Shown one piece after another: positions 1 to 33,550 of a stretch of DNA of 64,000 nt. This DNA is from Pterois miles (taxonomy: Eukaryota; Chordata; Actinopteri; Perciformes; Scorpaenidae), in contig CAMQGK010000001.1 in the NCBI GenBank assembly GCA_947000775.1, forward strand, positions 5,514,001 through 5,578,000, read 5' to 3'. Each line of letters begins with the position of its first letter. Position 1 is the first letter of the stretch. The position numbers and the translations under genes are program-made. Under the pieces are notes generated by a model. The model did not search any database. It was given only the letters and a program-made list of their open reading frames with translations, and was not told where the DNA came from.

Positions 1-124
1 CTGATAATCGCTAAACTGTTTTAAGTAATTAATAAAGTAAAAGAAAGAGTAAGAATAATTTCCCTTGTCTGTGTGTCTACTGAATATCTTTCTATGATTT
101 TGTGCCGTTTTTTGACTTTGCCAG

Positions 125-181
125 ATAAAACATGCACTTTGGAGATGCTAAGAAATAGTAATGAGCTTAAGAACTGAAAAG
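125..181 (+). other. Possible exon of an unidentified gene
   Basis: TTGACTTTGCCAG resembles an acceptor and AAAAG|GTAAGT is a near-perfect donor, bounding 57 nt. One frame is open up to TGA at 174. No product recognised; it may be chance. Confidence 0.2.
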
Positions 182-399
182 GTAAGTTTGATTAATTGAC
201 CAACAGAAAATAAATCAGTGTCATCACTGAGAAATTGTCTTTCATCAAGCAAAAATGCTACATGCTATGCTAAATCACTGTAAATCAAATCTCTTTGGGT
301 TGTTGACTATTGGTTGTGATGTGAATATTTAGCAATTCTCTCGCACTTCACAGACTGAACAATTAACAGATTAATGACTAAACGCTAAAACGTGAGTAT

Positions 400-1250
400 C
401 TCTCTCTGGAGCCAGTGTTTGGATTGTCTGTTCTGGGCTACGGTAGAAACATGGCGGACTCCATGAAGAGGAGCCGCTCCATATGTCGATATAAACGTCT
501 CATTCTGAGGTAACGAATACACAACGATCCTTATTTTCAGGTGATTATACACTAAATAAAACATATTGAATATTTTCTGCCAATAGATCCCCTAAATGCT
601 ACACACTGGTCCTTTTAGTATTGATCTCTATCAGCCTTACATGCTGTTCTATGTCATTCATCTTCCCCCTCTGACCTTTGACCCCTTCATGCCCAGAAAC
701 AGTGGCAGTGCTGCTAATGTACACAGCGCTCCTGGGACACAAACACCACTCTCTCCTGCCGAGTGTAATCGAGAAGTTGTCACAACGCTCCTGTGACGTG
801 TTTACACCGACGGCTGATTTATGTGGCGGAGAGCATGCCATGTCCCGCCGGATCGTCTCTAAAATAAACACAACCCTCCGGCGGAGCTGGCTGTGGCCCA
901 TGTATGGGGCAAGTGTTTACCCAGCACCCATCAGTCTGACTGGTCCCAGGCTGGGCAGAGCAGGCAGCGCTGGGTCTGGACCGGGACAACACCTGATGGG
1001 AGGCGAACCAGCTCTTAATCATCCACGCATACGACAGCGGATTCCGGGAACGGATTAAACGGCGCGTCGTCCACTCGGCGTTATCTCAAGTACCACTTTG
1101 TCTTCTGACGTTTACACCTGAGCTCCTCTCTGGTTACTGTGGAGGAACAACGTTCAACAGTAGGGGCGGATCAGCCCTTTACGGCTGGTTCACACTGCAA
1201 ACAACACATCAGAGCAGAGCAACCTGGCAAACTAAAGAATCCTTCAGAGA
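400..1250. repeat. Dispersed teleost repeat at 415-615, then unassigned sequence
   Basis: About 415-615 (CTACGGTAGAAACATGGCGG through CTAAATGCTACACACTGGTC) is a sequence I recognise as recurring in percomorph genomes. 620-1250 is GC-richer and holds overlapping open frames on both strands without family features. I do not call a gene there. Confidence 0.45.
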
Positions 1251-1514
1251 TGAATTAAAACACAATCAAATTTCTGTGTTTTTCTTGTTTACCGAACAAT
1301 TTGAATTCATAAACAACAGATTTTTCTTGCAAGAGCAAAAGAGCTGATCACCGTTCAGAGCTACCGATTACAGAGGTCAGTTCAGCTGTAAAATAATTTG
1401 TTTTTTCTCCATATAAGTTAATTAACTTAATTAAGTAGTAATTTCATTATCACATTACTTAAACATTACAAATGTCTGACTGACCAACATGGGTTTAAAT
1501 TAGTGAAATGATTC

Positions 1515-1830
1515 AATGCAACGATGAGTTGATCGACAGAAAATGTAATTTTGATAATCTATTACTTGTATGAGTGATTTATTAAGTTATTAAGCAAAAA
1601 TTACTGAACATTAGCTGATTCCAACTTCATAGATGTGAGAATTTGGTGATTTTCTCCGTTTTATCTGTGTAAATTAAACCCAAAGATAATGACAAAACAA
1701 AACATTTGAAAACGGCACTTTGGGCTCATGTGATGGACATTGTTCTCTGTTTCTTCTTACATTTTATATATTAAATTATTAAACAAAACAAATAAAATAT
1801 TATCAAAATAATCCTCAGTTGCAGCCCTCC
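1515..1830 (+). repeat. Teleost MITE-like repeat ending in GTTGCAGCCCT
   Basis: Starts GATCGACAGAAAAT, contains CTTTGGGCTCATGTGATGGA and ends CAGTTGCAGCCCT. This is a very common fish repeat. Other copies in the window are at 13795-14035, 20510-20905 and 53520-53720, with a partial at 25640-25830. Confidence 0.65.
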
Positions 1831-2031
1831 TTGGAATACATTACACACATACAAAATGGACGAGCTGCTCGCAGTGTGAACGCAGTAAATGCCAACAGGT
1901 GGTGAGATGAATGTAAGGTGAGCGTAGTTGACTCGAGTATAATCTGAAATCATCACTTCGTCCTTGTTTGCACGCATTCATCGCTACGATGCAAATAAAA
2001 CAAACTGAGGACTAAATGTGCCTCAAACCAC

Positions 2032-2054
2032 CTTCTTCTTCTTCTTCTTCTTCA
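2032..2054. repeat. (CTT)n microsatellite
   Basis: About seven CTT units in letm1 3' flanking sequence. Confidence 0.8.
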
Positions 2055-2724
2055 GCCCAAAACTAAAGTAAACCCTCAGTGAAAAGAATATCCGAGCTCC
2101 TCCATCTCCTTAGAATACTCAAAAAATAAATATACAACAGTATATGAGCCACAATATCTGTATCAAGGGAAGGCCGCTTTGCATTTAAACTACAGAGGTC
2201 AAGATTGCATGTGCACAAAGTAAACTACTCAAAGGGAAAAGTCGCCACTTTTGTGTGGATGTCCAGTCAGTGTTACTGGTAAGTGTAGTCGTTTGAAGCA
2301 GTAAGTGGATGCTATGTGGACCCAGAAAGCTGGGTTCTAGTTGCAAAGTCAGGCGCCATCTGATGTGATGGTGACGTAGCTGACGTAGCTGGTGGTAGGA
2401 CGTAAGAACTACAGTCTCCCTCTGAGGGTCGCCAAGAGGCGCCATGCTCTGGATGCCTCTCAATAACAGAACTTCCTTGTTCTCTTCAAGGGGTCATCAA
2501 CGCATATCTTTGGGGTACAACACGTGCAATAAAATCTGGTCTGTCCTCACCGAAACTGAGCCAATCACAATGCACGACCGCAGCTTCAGTTACACTGAGC
2601 AAGTGTTATACCACATACCCCAAGACCCATATCTGTCCTGACCCATATGAGTCCCAGCCTCTTTCAGCAGGCCGTGGTTCTCTTTGTTCTGCAAACTAGG
2701 TACGTTTCCAACAGCGAAACTGGC

Positions 2725-3000
2725 ATCCTAAAATATGTGTGCAGACGATGCTATACATTTTACAGCATTTTGGGGGGCGACTCGAATATCCAGCTGTATG
2801 CAGCAGAGAGAAGCTGAGGCTGCATTAGCCGAACGCAATGCATCCTGGTACATGTAGGCACTGCCGGCACGGCTCTGTGAGCAGGAGAACTCCGCTTTCT
2901 CGGTCCGTACAGCACACACTGAAGGATTTATTGCTTCATTCGACTACTTTTACCATTAACACTGATTAGGTATGTGCATAATGGTGGCGAATATTCCTTT
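2725..3000 (-). repeat. Dispersed repeat, copy 1
   Basis: On the minus strand this reads TCCTGCTCACAGAGCCGTGC then GTACCAGGATGCATTGCG. The plus strand at 17380-17480 reads the same with few changes. A second shared block (GATTTATTGCTTCA... ACTGATTAG) lies at the other end. Family not identified. Confidence 0.6.
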
Positions 3001-3848
3001 AACATTCTCAGCATTAACATTCAACAAGTCACTTTCACCCTCTGAGCAGACAACTTCAAACACCTCACAAATACTTTCTGAAACAGATAAAAAAAAAAAA
3101 AACTCTACCGCCTGTCACAGCAACAACTGACCGATACTTGATTAGTGGATTGTTTCTCGTGTCCGTTTACTGATTATGATCCTCACTGATGGTCTAAACT
3201 GGTTTGTCTGTTTGCTGCTTTGAGGAATAATCAGGATCTGTTATTAAATGTGCCACAGCGCAACTTTGGCATTTTATATTTTATCTACTGAGCACAGCAG
3301 GAATAGATATGAAGAGCTAGTCAAAAGATTATTATTTAATAAGCACAAAATAAAAAGAAATTACAGTACAGTCATTTTTAATATTGATGTACACGTTGCT
3401 AACTTCAGTCCTTGGCATTTTGGACGCTTCTACAGCACAAATCCTCCATTTAATTATGTTTTAGTGGTGATAGTTAATGATCTTAAAGCTATGATTTTTT
3501 TTGTTATAAAGAATACATGTTTTTAATTCAACTCTTTAAACTGACATTATTTGTTTTTGAATGGATTCATAGGTAGATTGTTGTTATATATTTGGTTGCA
3601 GCCACCATTCTTTCCTATAGCAAGCAATAAGCTGCCCTGCCCAAGTACAAATCAGGTTACTTTACAATACAGGAGTATGATGAAAAAACAAAATCAAAAG
3701 AGGAAAATGAACAGAGTGAAATGATGGTAATGACGATGAGTTTTACTGTGCAAAAGTTCAGAAATGATCTCTCATTTCTCTGAGATGATGACATGAATGA
3801 AATGAAAGGCAAGAAGGTTCACCTCAAACTTTAAACAATGATTCTCCT

Positions 3849-3877
3849 AATATATATATATATATGTATATATATAG
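3849..3877. repeat. (AT)n microsatellite
   Basis: Imperfect AT dinucleotide run. Confidence 0.7.
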
Positions 3878-3899
3878 TTTAGATCAATTTGTCATCTCT

Positions 3900-4288
3900 T
3901 ACGCTAAGCTGGGAGAACAGCCACGGTTTCATGTCATCGTGTTCCCTCTGTTAATAAATTATTGAGTAAAATTACACAAAACCAAATATCAACATATAAT
4001 ACATGATCAGTCCAGAAGAGTTTAACATAATGGCAATTTAAGTTTCTTTTTGATTTCGTGCGCTTTACAGGCAATATGCCTTTTTTTCCTTTTTTATAAT
4101 TATAATTTTTTTAGGAGCTTAAATTGAAGGTGAAAAGACATTTTGAGAAGGAAGATGTTACCTCTCTCTCTCTCTATCCAGTTGTTCACCACGATCCAGA
4201 GGTTTCTGTAGACCAGGTACCAGTCACAATCTTCTCTGTGGTCTTTTTCTTTTTTAACAAATGCTATGTGTCTTTATGGGAAAAGGAG
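3900..4288 (-). other. letm1: letm1 3' UTR (extent uncertain)
   Basis: Sequence just beyond the letm1 stop. I see no clear AATAAA on the minus strand close by, so the 3' end of the transcript cannot be fixed. The lower boundary given is arbitrary. Confidence 0.4.
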
Positions 4289-27560
<23,272 letters not shown>

Positions 27561-29097
27561 GCGGAGGCTTTCCGTCTGAACTATAACAGTTACTGTAAGT
27601 TACAAGCTAGCTAGCCGGTTAGCTAGCCACTGTTTGTTTCAGTACGTCGACACGAAAGGAGCCCGCTAACGTGGTACATACAAATACCGAGAAATCCTTG
27701 TATACTTCTAGGAAGCTAAGACGCATGTCAAACTGTACAACGGAAATTTTTGCTCCATGTCATGCCCTTCCCTTCTACGTAGATGACAGCTAGCCGGACA
27801 GGCTTCCGAGTGACGTCAAACTGCTGTTGTTGTGGTGTTAAGCAGCTTGTGATGTATGACGAGAAACTTCCGGTGTATTTACAAAATAAAAGCCTGTGTT
27901 TCCGTTTGATAAGGTGACGCTGCAAGCGTTTACAAGGTGGTTGTTTGAGGCAACATGACTTTTCTGTCTTCAAAAAGTCATGTACCAGTGCAATTTATAA
28001 CCTGACTGTTGTGAAAGAGCTGCAAAATCTGATCACAATATTGTAATTTCTGAAAAAATGAATTGAAAAAATATTAAAATTAATTAAAATAACCATACAG
28101 AAATGTCTGTTTTTTATTTTATACATAATTAAAAAATGTTTGCATAAAAACTGCATAATTATCTAATCAGAACAGTGGGATCTGCATTTACATTGATCAC
28201 AGTATCCATAGCACTGCTTTGAGAGGGTAAATTAAATAAAGTATTGACTGGGTTCATCTTTGCATGAAAAATAAACAGTATGTTAAATACTAGGTTTGTG
28301 TATTGGCAAGAATCTGGCCATACAATCATAATACAGGGGATGCAGTTCAGTATATAGTGGTATGTTGCAATACTGTGAGTGAGGTATTGTGATTTGTTTT
28401 TAATATCTAATTTTAGGAGAATTGTCATAGTAGAAAGACCAAACCACCATATGGATAAACTCTGAATTTAAAAAAGCTGATTTTGCAAGGTGGTTGTTTG
28501 AGGGAACATGACTTTTGTTTGTGTCTATCAATACATACATAGGTATAAGTTTATCGAAAATATTATCCACTGATCAGGTCAAACTAAAGTGACATGTAGC
28601 TATTTTTGTGGGCATATGGTTTTCCAATTAACTTTCCATCCAGTTGTAATGTATTGCTTCAGCAAACATTATGTAGGGTGAGGGGGTGAGAATGCAATAG
28701 GTTTGGGGTAGTGCTTGAATATACCTAACAACAGCGCAGTATGAGCAGAGTGAACTAAATCAATCACTGTGAGCACACCAAGAGGAGGGTTTTGTATTTT
28801 TTCTAATGTAGTTACTCAGGAGTGGCCTAAATGTCATAGGCCTGTTTCTATGAATCTCAGAACAGCAGGATACATGTGGGTGAGGAAAGGGAAAGAGCTG
28901 CATTTGCCCCAGTCCTCATTACCACAGCTGAGGGAGGCCCTGAAACCCCACTGTGCCTTCAGAGCTCCTCGCTGACTCCTTCCAACTATAAATGTGTAAC
29001 CCTGTGAGCAAGAAAACATTGCTTGAAACTTCTGTAGATAAATGAAGGAACTGAAAATAAAAAATCCCTATCTCCATTGCACCTCTCCTTGCATTTA

Positions 29098-29316
29098 TGC
29101 TGTTCTTCAGGAAACAATTTTGTAATTCACAGCATAACTTGGCTCTGTCCCCAACTGACCTCTGATTTCAACTTCCACCCCACCACAGCCCTAACCTCAA
29201 CAGTAAGCTTACCAAAAACCTGTGTGCAAAACCCGGAGGACAGCATCTCTGAGGAGAAAGTCTTTTCAAAAGAAGAACTGCTCGTACGACTACGTCAAGA
29301 ATTAAACCAGTCTTAA
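29098..29316 (+). other. Open frame resembling a terminal exon
   Basis: Follows a possible acceptor (GCTGTTCTTCAG at 29109). It ends SEEKVFSKEELLVRLRQELN plus Gln-Ser and TAA at 29314, with ATTAAA directly after. The charged amphipathic end looks protein-like, but no family is recognised and no upstream exon was found. Confidence 0.3.
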
Positions 29317-30129
29317 TTAAAGTTTAAACCAACACAGTTAGTAAAATTATTATTTAATCTATCTTTGGTAGTAATAAGATGCCCACATACTCACTATTCA
29401 TCAACTATCATTCACTGCAGTAATATTGCATCAAGGATAGTAGCTACTTATTTTGAAGGGCAGACGTTTGCAGGAAGTATGTTGCATTATTACAGTAAGT
29501 TTTCCGCCCCCTACCGTCCTCTGTTGATACTGCATCTTGAGTTTACTGTACAGTATTTATGTGGAGCAAGGAGGCCTGAGCTGTGCCATAACTAGGTCAC
29601 TGCTCTGAGGCAGAGCCCTCATCGAGGTTTCAGTTTGTTGTTGTTTTTATTTCTCTGATCACCTGTGTGTTTCATATTTACAGCAATTAGATGACATGAT
29701 GAAAACCCATCTAGTTGTATCTACCTAGTTGTTTTCTATCTCTGGCTATTCGCTGTTATATGCATTGGCTTTACTTTTATTAATGCCGATACTGATATCT
29801 GGATTAAAATGTAATTATCGGACCTTAATTAACATTAGGGCCCCTGGTTAATTAAGACTAAGGTCATCTTATCCCCCTGAGGACTACAAGCCACCCCAAA
29901 GGAATACAGCACAATTAGATAATATACAACAACAATGATTGTATATTTAAATATTGCATTAACAAGAGTAGCGTTTGTTATTTTTAAATTTATTTTGGTA
30001 AATTAAAGTAATTTATTTTAGTTTTATTTAGTTTTATTTATTTTTTTAAAACATAAATTACCTAACATGAGACTGTGGACTGACTTGTTTAAAGGTATTG
30101 TTACAGACTGTAATGACCTCTTCATGTGG

Positions 30130-30435
30130 TTTACTGTAGATGCTTAACAGGCCATAATTGTTTTTGTGTTGTTTTTATTATATTTTCCTTTCCTTACATT
30201 TTATTTGTTGTATATGTATTGTGTGTAATGTGTAAATGGTCTGTTTATTGTCAAAAAATAAAATATACATTATTTCTATTTGTATATATATTGTTTTATC
30301 TTTTTTACTGTGTTGTATCCTGCTTTTATTTTTATTACTGACACTTTCTGTTTTTTGCACTATCCCCTTTGGTGTTGTACATCGCAAATTCCCCCCTGTG
30401 GGACTTACAAAGGAATATCTTATTTTATCTTAAAG
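30130..30435 (+). repeat. Retroposon-like remnant with 3' tail
   Basis: T-rich body, TTTTTTGCACTATCCCCTTT, then CAAATTCCCCCCTGTGGGAC and AAAGGAATATCTTATTTTAT. Related to 46200-46500. Confidence 0.5.
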
Positions 30436-30446
30436 TATTTCAATGG

Positions 30447-30508
30447 TTAGATAGCTAGATAGCTAGATAGCTAGATAGATAGCTAGATAGCTAGATAGAT
30501 AGATAAAT
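30447..30508. repeat. (TAGA/TAGC)n microsatellite
   Basis: Alternating AGATAGCT and AGATAGAT tetranucleotide units. Confidence 0.85.
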
Positions 30509-31199
30509 GAAATTACAATGTGCTGACTTACCGTACAAGATAAAGTGGAAAAAAATTGGTGTATAACTAAGTGACAAATAATGACATAGTGCTGTAAAAA
30601 ATAAAATAGACTAAAATAAAGCATGTACAAAAAAATAAAATATAAAATACTATATACAAGTGAAATATATACTGTGTAGAAATAAAACACGTACTGTGAA
30701 TATTGCACATTGCTCAGTAGTGGAAAGAAACACATTTCACATGTGTGCAATATATTTATATTCATAAATCTATGTATAAATATATTTACAGTATATTATT
30801 TTAAAATATAATTATATTTGCTGATATTTTGTAACGAAACATGAAGATATAACTACTGTATTGAATTTTCAAAATAAAGCAAGGAATAAAATCCTCCCCT
30901 TTGAAGACAACAAACATGTTATTATTTTATTTAATAATGTTATTATATTAAGTGTAGACATATTTAACATGGGAACACTGATACAATGTTTTTAATCATA
31001 TCTAATAGTTCTGTTTTACTGTAATGATGATGTGGTTCAAACAGCAGTACGACATATGCCTTTAATGTTAAACGTTTGATGACATATGTTTAGCCGGTTT
31101 GTATTATTGTTGTGAGACACAAATAGACATATTGACTGTAAGGAGCAACTAATGATTGAAAAATAATGTAGAAAAGTTGGTGAAATGGTGTGAAAACAG

Positions 31200-31423
31200 A
31201 CGGGAGACACCGGGGTCAGCTACTTCCTACGGTTGGGTTTTTGAAAGGACCGGTTGGAGCCTCTCTCTGCTCCCGACCAATCGGAAGTGAGTATTTTTCG
31301 CGCTGGTTGGCCCGAGAGTTTGAGTTTCCCGCAAGCTTTTGATTCGACTTGAATGAAATCCTTCTCTTTACAGGATGAATACGGGCATATTCCCCCTTTA
31401 ACGACCGAGAGGACACTCAACAG
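31200..31423 (+). other. nsd2: nsd2 5' non-coding first exon and core promoter region
   Basis: GC-richer than its surroundings, with an inverted-CCAAT-type site nearby and a good donor (AACAG|GTAACT at 31424). It lies 1.5 kb before the first coding exon, in the right orientation for the nsd2 5' UTR. The transcription start is not visible, so the 5' boundary is a guess. Confidence 0.5.
31277..31281 (+). promoter_or_regulatory. CCAAT box
   Basis: GACCAATCGG is a good NF-Y type CCAAT context. It sits about 140 bp before the proposed exon 1 donor of nsd2. Confidence 0.4.
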
Positions 31424-32925
31424 GTAACTACAAAGACGCGGTCTTTCATGTTACTGTCAGCCGTGGGGACATTAACCGGCGTTACGTTGTTGTTTTATTT
31501 GCGAGTACACTTGTTCGCCCCGACCATCCATTTTAGCTAGAGAGGACCTGCTAGCTAGCAAGAGAGGATCATGCTAGCTAGCAAGCTAGCTAACGTTAGT
31601 GCAATTTGGCTTGGCTTCAATGGTACGCTGCTTAGCTTTTGGCTAGCAGTGTTAGCTTTTTTTGAAACGAGCTGTCATGGCGCCTACACATTTAGTATAT
31701 CAGCGAAACAATAGCAAAACAGCTTAAACACACAGCCACAATCGTGCAGTCGTACACTCGTGTATTTATTCATTCATTTAATCGCGCATTGGCTTTGATC
31801 GCGTATGATACTTTGGACGAGAACTGCATTTAGCTTTTGGGTGGCGGCTATGGCTATTTGCTGGAATGCGGCGTAATGGCTGACTGTAGCAATGACAGAG
31901 ATGCGGTTTGCACGGTATGGGAAAATGCTCGTCCGCTGGTCCATGGTAGGTATCCATGAGATTCCACATCGTGGCTTCCGCTTCAGATTATAGTCGGAGC
32001 CCGTTTCGGGTAATGACATGGTAGTGCAGCCACTGGCCAAAGATGGTATTTTGCGTTGGCCAGCAGGACACTAACGTATTAGATAATGTTAGTTTGACTG
32101 AGCTGTTGTTAAAAACGCTTGCGTTACCGTGACGTTAACTAGACAGCTGTCTTGCCGTTACAGTACAACCAATGGTAATCTAATTACCTGTCTCTTAAAC
32201 CACAGTGTAACACCTTTAGCTTGAAGTAGGTTACATTCAATTCCATCAATTATTCCCACTCCAGTAGACTTGTCAGCTGCCTCCATTTCCGCGGCTTTTC
32301 TAGCCGGTGATGCGGTGGTTACGCAGCACAGCTAGCCACCCACTCATTGGACATTCGCTGCATGCGGTGGAGCCTGCAGCCAGCCTCCTGCATTCTCCAT
32401 ACCGCTTTGCCACAAACTGCAGCTAGCAGCTAGCTAGTGCTTTTTCCAGGAGAAAGCCAACTTAAAATTGTCGCGGTAAGAGGATTTCCGTCCGCCTTGT
32501 GGGTTTTGTTCGTATGCATGGGTGTAATGGAAAATGGGTTTGACTTGCTCTCGTTCACATTAGTTGTGATCAACGTATAGGTCTAGATTTCATTGAAGCA
32601 TTAGTATTCTTTTACTATATATAGGTATTCTTGCGTCTGACTTTTGGTCAATCGTGTAGCTCGACTATGTTATTAAGCATCTAAAACTACGCTGCTAGAG
32701 CATTCCGTGACAGGTGCAGCTTTCTCTGTCGCCTCAAAGCTCTATTCATGCTCCGCTGGAGCAAGTGAGTGCCATTTTGTAAAATGTGTAACGTTATGCT
32801 CATAGGATTCATATCCCAGAATGCCATTTTACAAAATGCCAGAGTGAAGAGCACCAAAAATGTACTGCATGATGTGTTAATGTTGTACCATGTGGAGTAA
32901 TAAGTTTCTGTCCTGTCCTGAAGCT
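31424..32925 (+). other. nsd2 first intron
   Basis: Fairly GC-rich near exon 1, with several GCTAGC clusters (31540-31600, 32400-32440). Two mirror-related palindromes lie at 32771-32786 and 32823-32840. The acceptor before coding exon 1 is near 32922-32927. Confidence 0.5.
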
Positions 32926-32947
32926 CAGTGAACCTGGAGGGGGTTAG

Positions 32948-33013
32948 ATGGGATGGACAGCAAAGGTAGCTCCCTGCCTTCGATGCTTGAACCAGCCAAC
33001 CCGATCAGCATGA
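32948..33013 (+). other. Upstream ORF overlapping the nsd2 start
   Basis: An ATG five bases before the nsd2 start codon opens a 21-codon frame that ends inside exon 1. Scanning ribosomes would meet it first. The ATG contexts (TTAGATGGG for the uORF, GGGATGGAC for nsd2) favour neither decisively. Confidence 0.5.
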
Positions 33014-33550
33014 AGCAGCCACCAGAGTCCCTCAGTGTACGGAAAGGTGGGGGGGGCATGAGCAGTGACCCTGCTCTACTAATAATGGACAAAGCTGCTG
33101 CCCAGCTGGCCGCCACACTACAAGACGGCGTCCTTCAGAAGATGGCTGGCCACAGTCATAACAACCACAGCCACGAGAGGCTCAAAGACCTTACCTCCCG
33201 TGTGTTGAATGGGGACCAAGACACACTGCCTAAGCTTCCCGAGCCACCTATGCTTAAGGGTGCTGAAGCCCCTGCTAGTAATGGCACCCATCAGCACAAT
33301 TGCACTCCTCACACGGAACACGAACTGAAGGTGACAATACCCCAAGTGGTCAAGCAGCCGCTGTTTGAGCCATGCTGTGCCAATGGCATCAGTTTGGACA
33401 CCGAAGGTGCTATATCTGGACCAGAGAAGAGACAGGAATCGAAGAAAAGGAGGGGGTGGACCTCGCAAACCAAACCTTGGTTCCTCCGCCATCGCTGTGG
33501 AGCCACTTGACCACACAAATGCTGTAGATGGAACTGGAGCAGCTGATGAG
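32953..33550 (+). CDS. nsd2: nsd2 coding exon 1, with 1-nt frame disruption
   Basis: Starts MDSKGSSLPS. ERLKDLTSRVLNGD and ELKVTI...QPLFE align with the NSD2 N-terminus. The initial frame hits TGA at 33508. From about 33450 the next frame (GGPRKPNLGSSAIAVEPLDH) runs open to GATGAG|GTTTTG at 33551. Exon 2 can only be entered in phase 0, which needs this second frame. The exon is 598 nt, one more than a multiple of three. The surplus base is best placed in the G5 run at 33452-33456: a homopolymer error or a true frameshift. Confidence 0.85.

Larger units (their letters stand above)
27561..31199. other. letm1-nsd2 divergent intergenic region
   Basis: Includes the letm1 5' UTR and promoter (27561 to about 27960, GC-richer), a repeated 31-mer (27933 and 28486), an open frame at 29098-29316 discussed in the findings, retroposon remains at 30130-30435 and AT-rich filler. 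The start codons are 5.4 kb apart. Confidence 0.6.

Noticed and set aside
678..1058. 126-residue plus-strand open frame
   Set aside because: No domain, overlaps other frames on both strands, partly next to a dispersed repeat, and shows no exon signals of a known gene.
33331..33550. Alternative end of nsd2 exon 1 at AAG|GTGACA
   Set aside because: The following sequence (VTIPQ...KQPLFEP) still aligns with NSD2 (ITKTY...GKPLFES), so the exon most likely continues. Kept only as a minor splice option.
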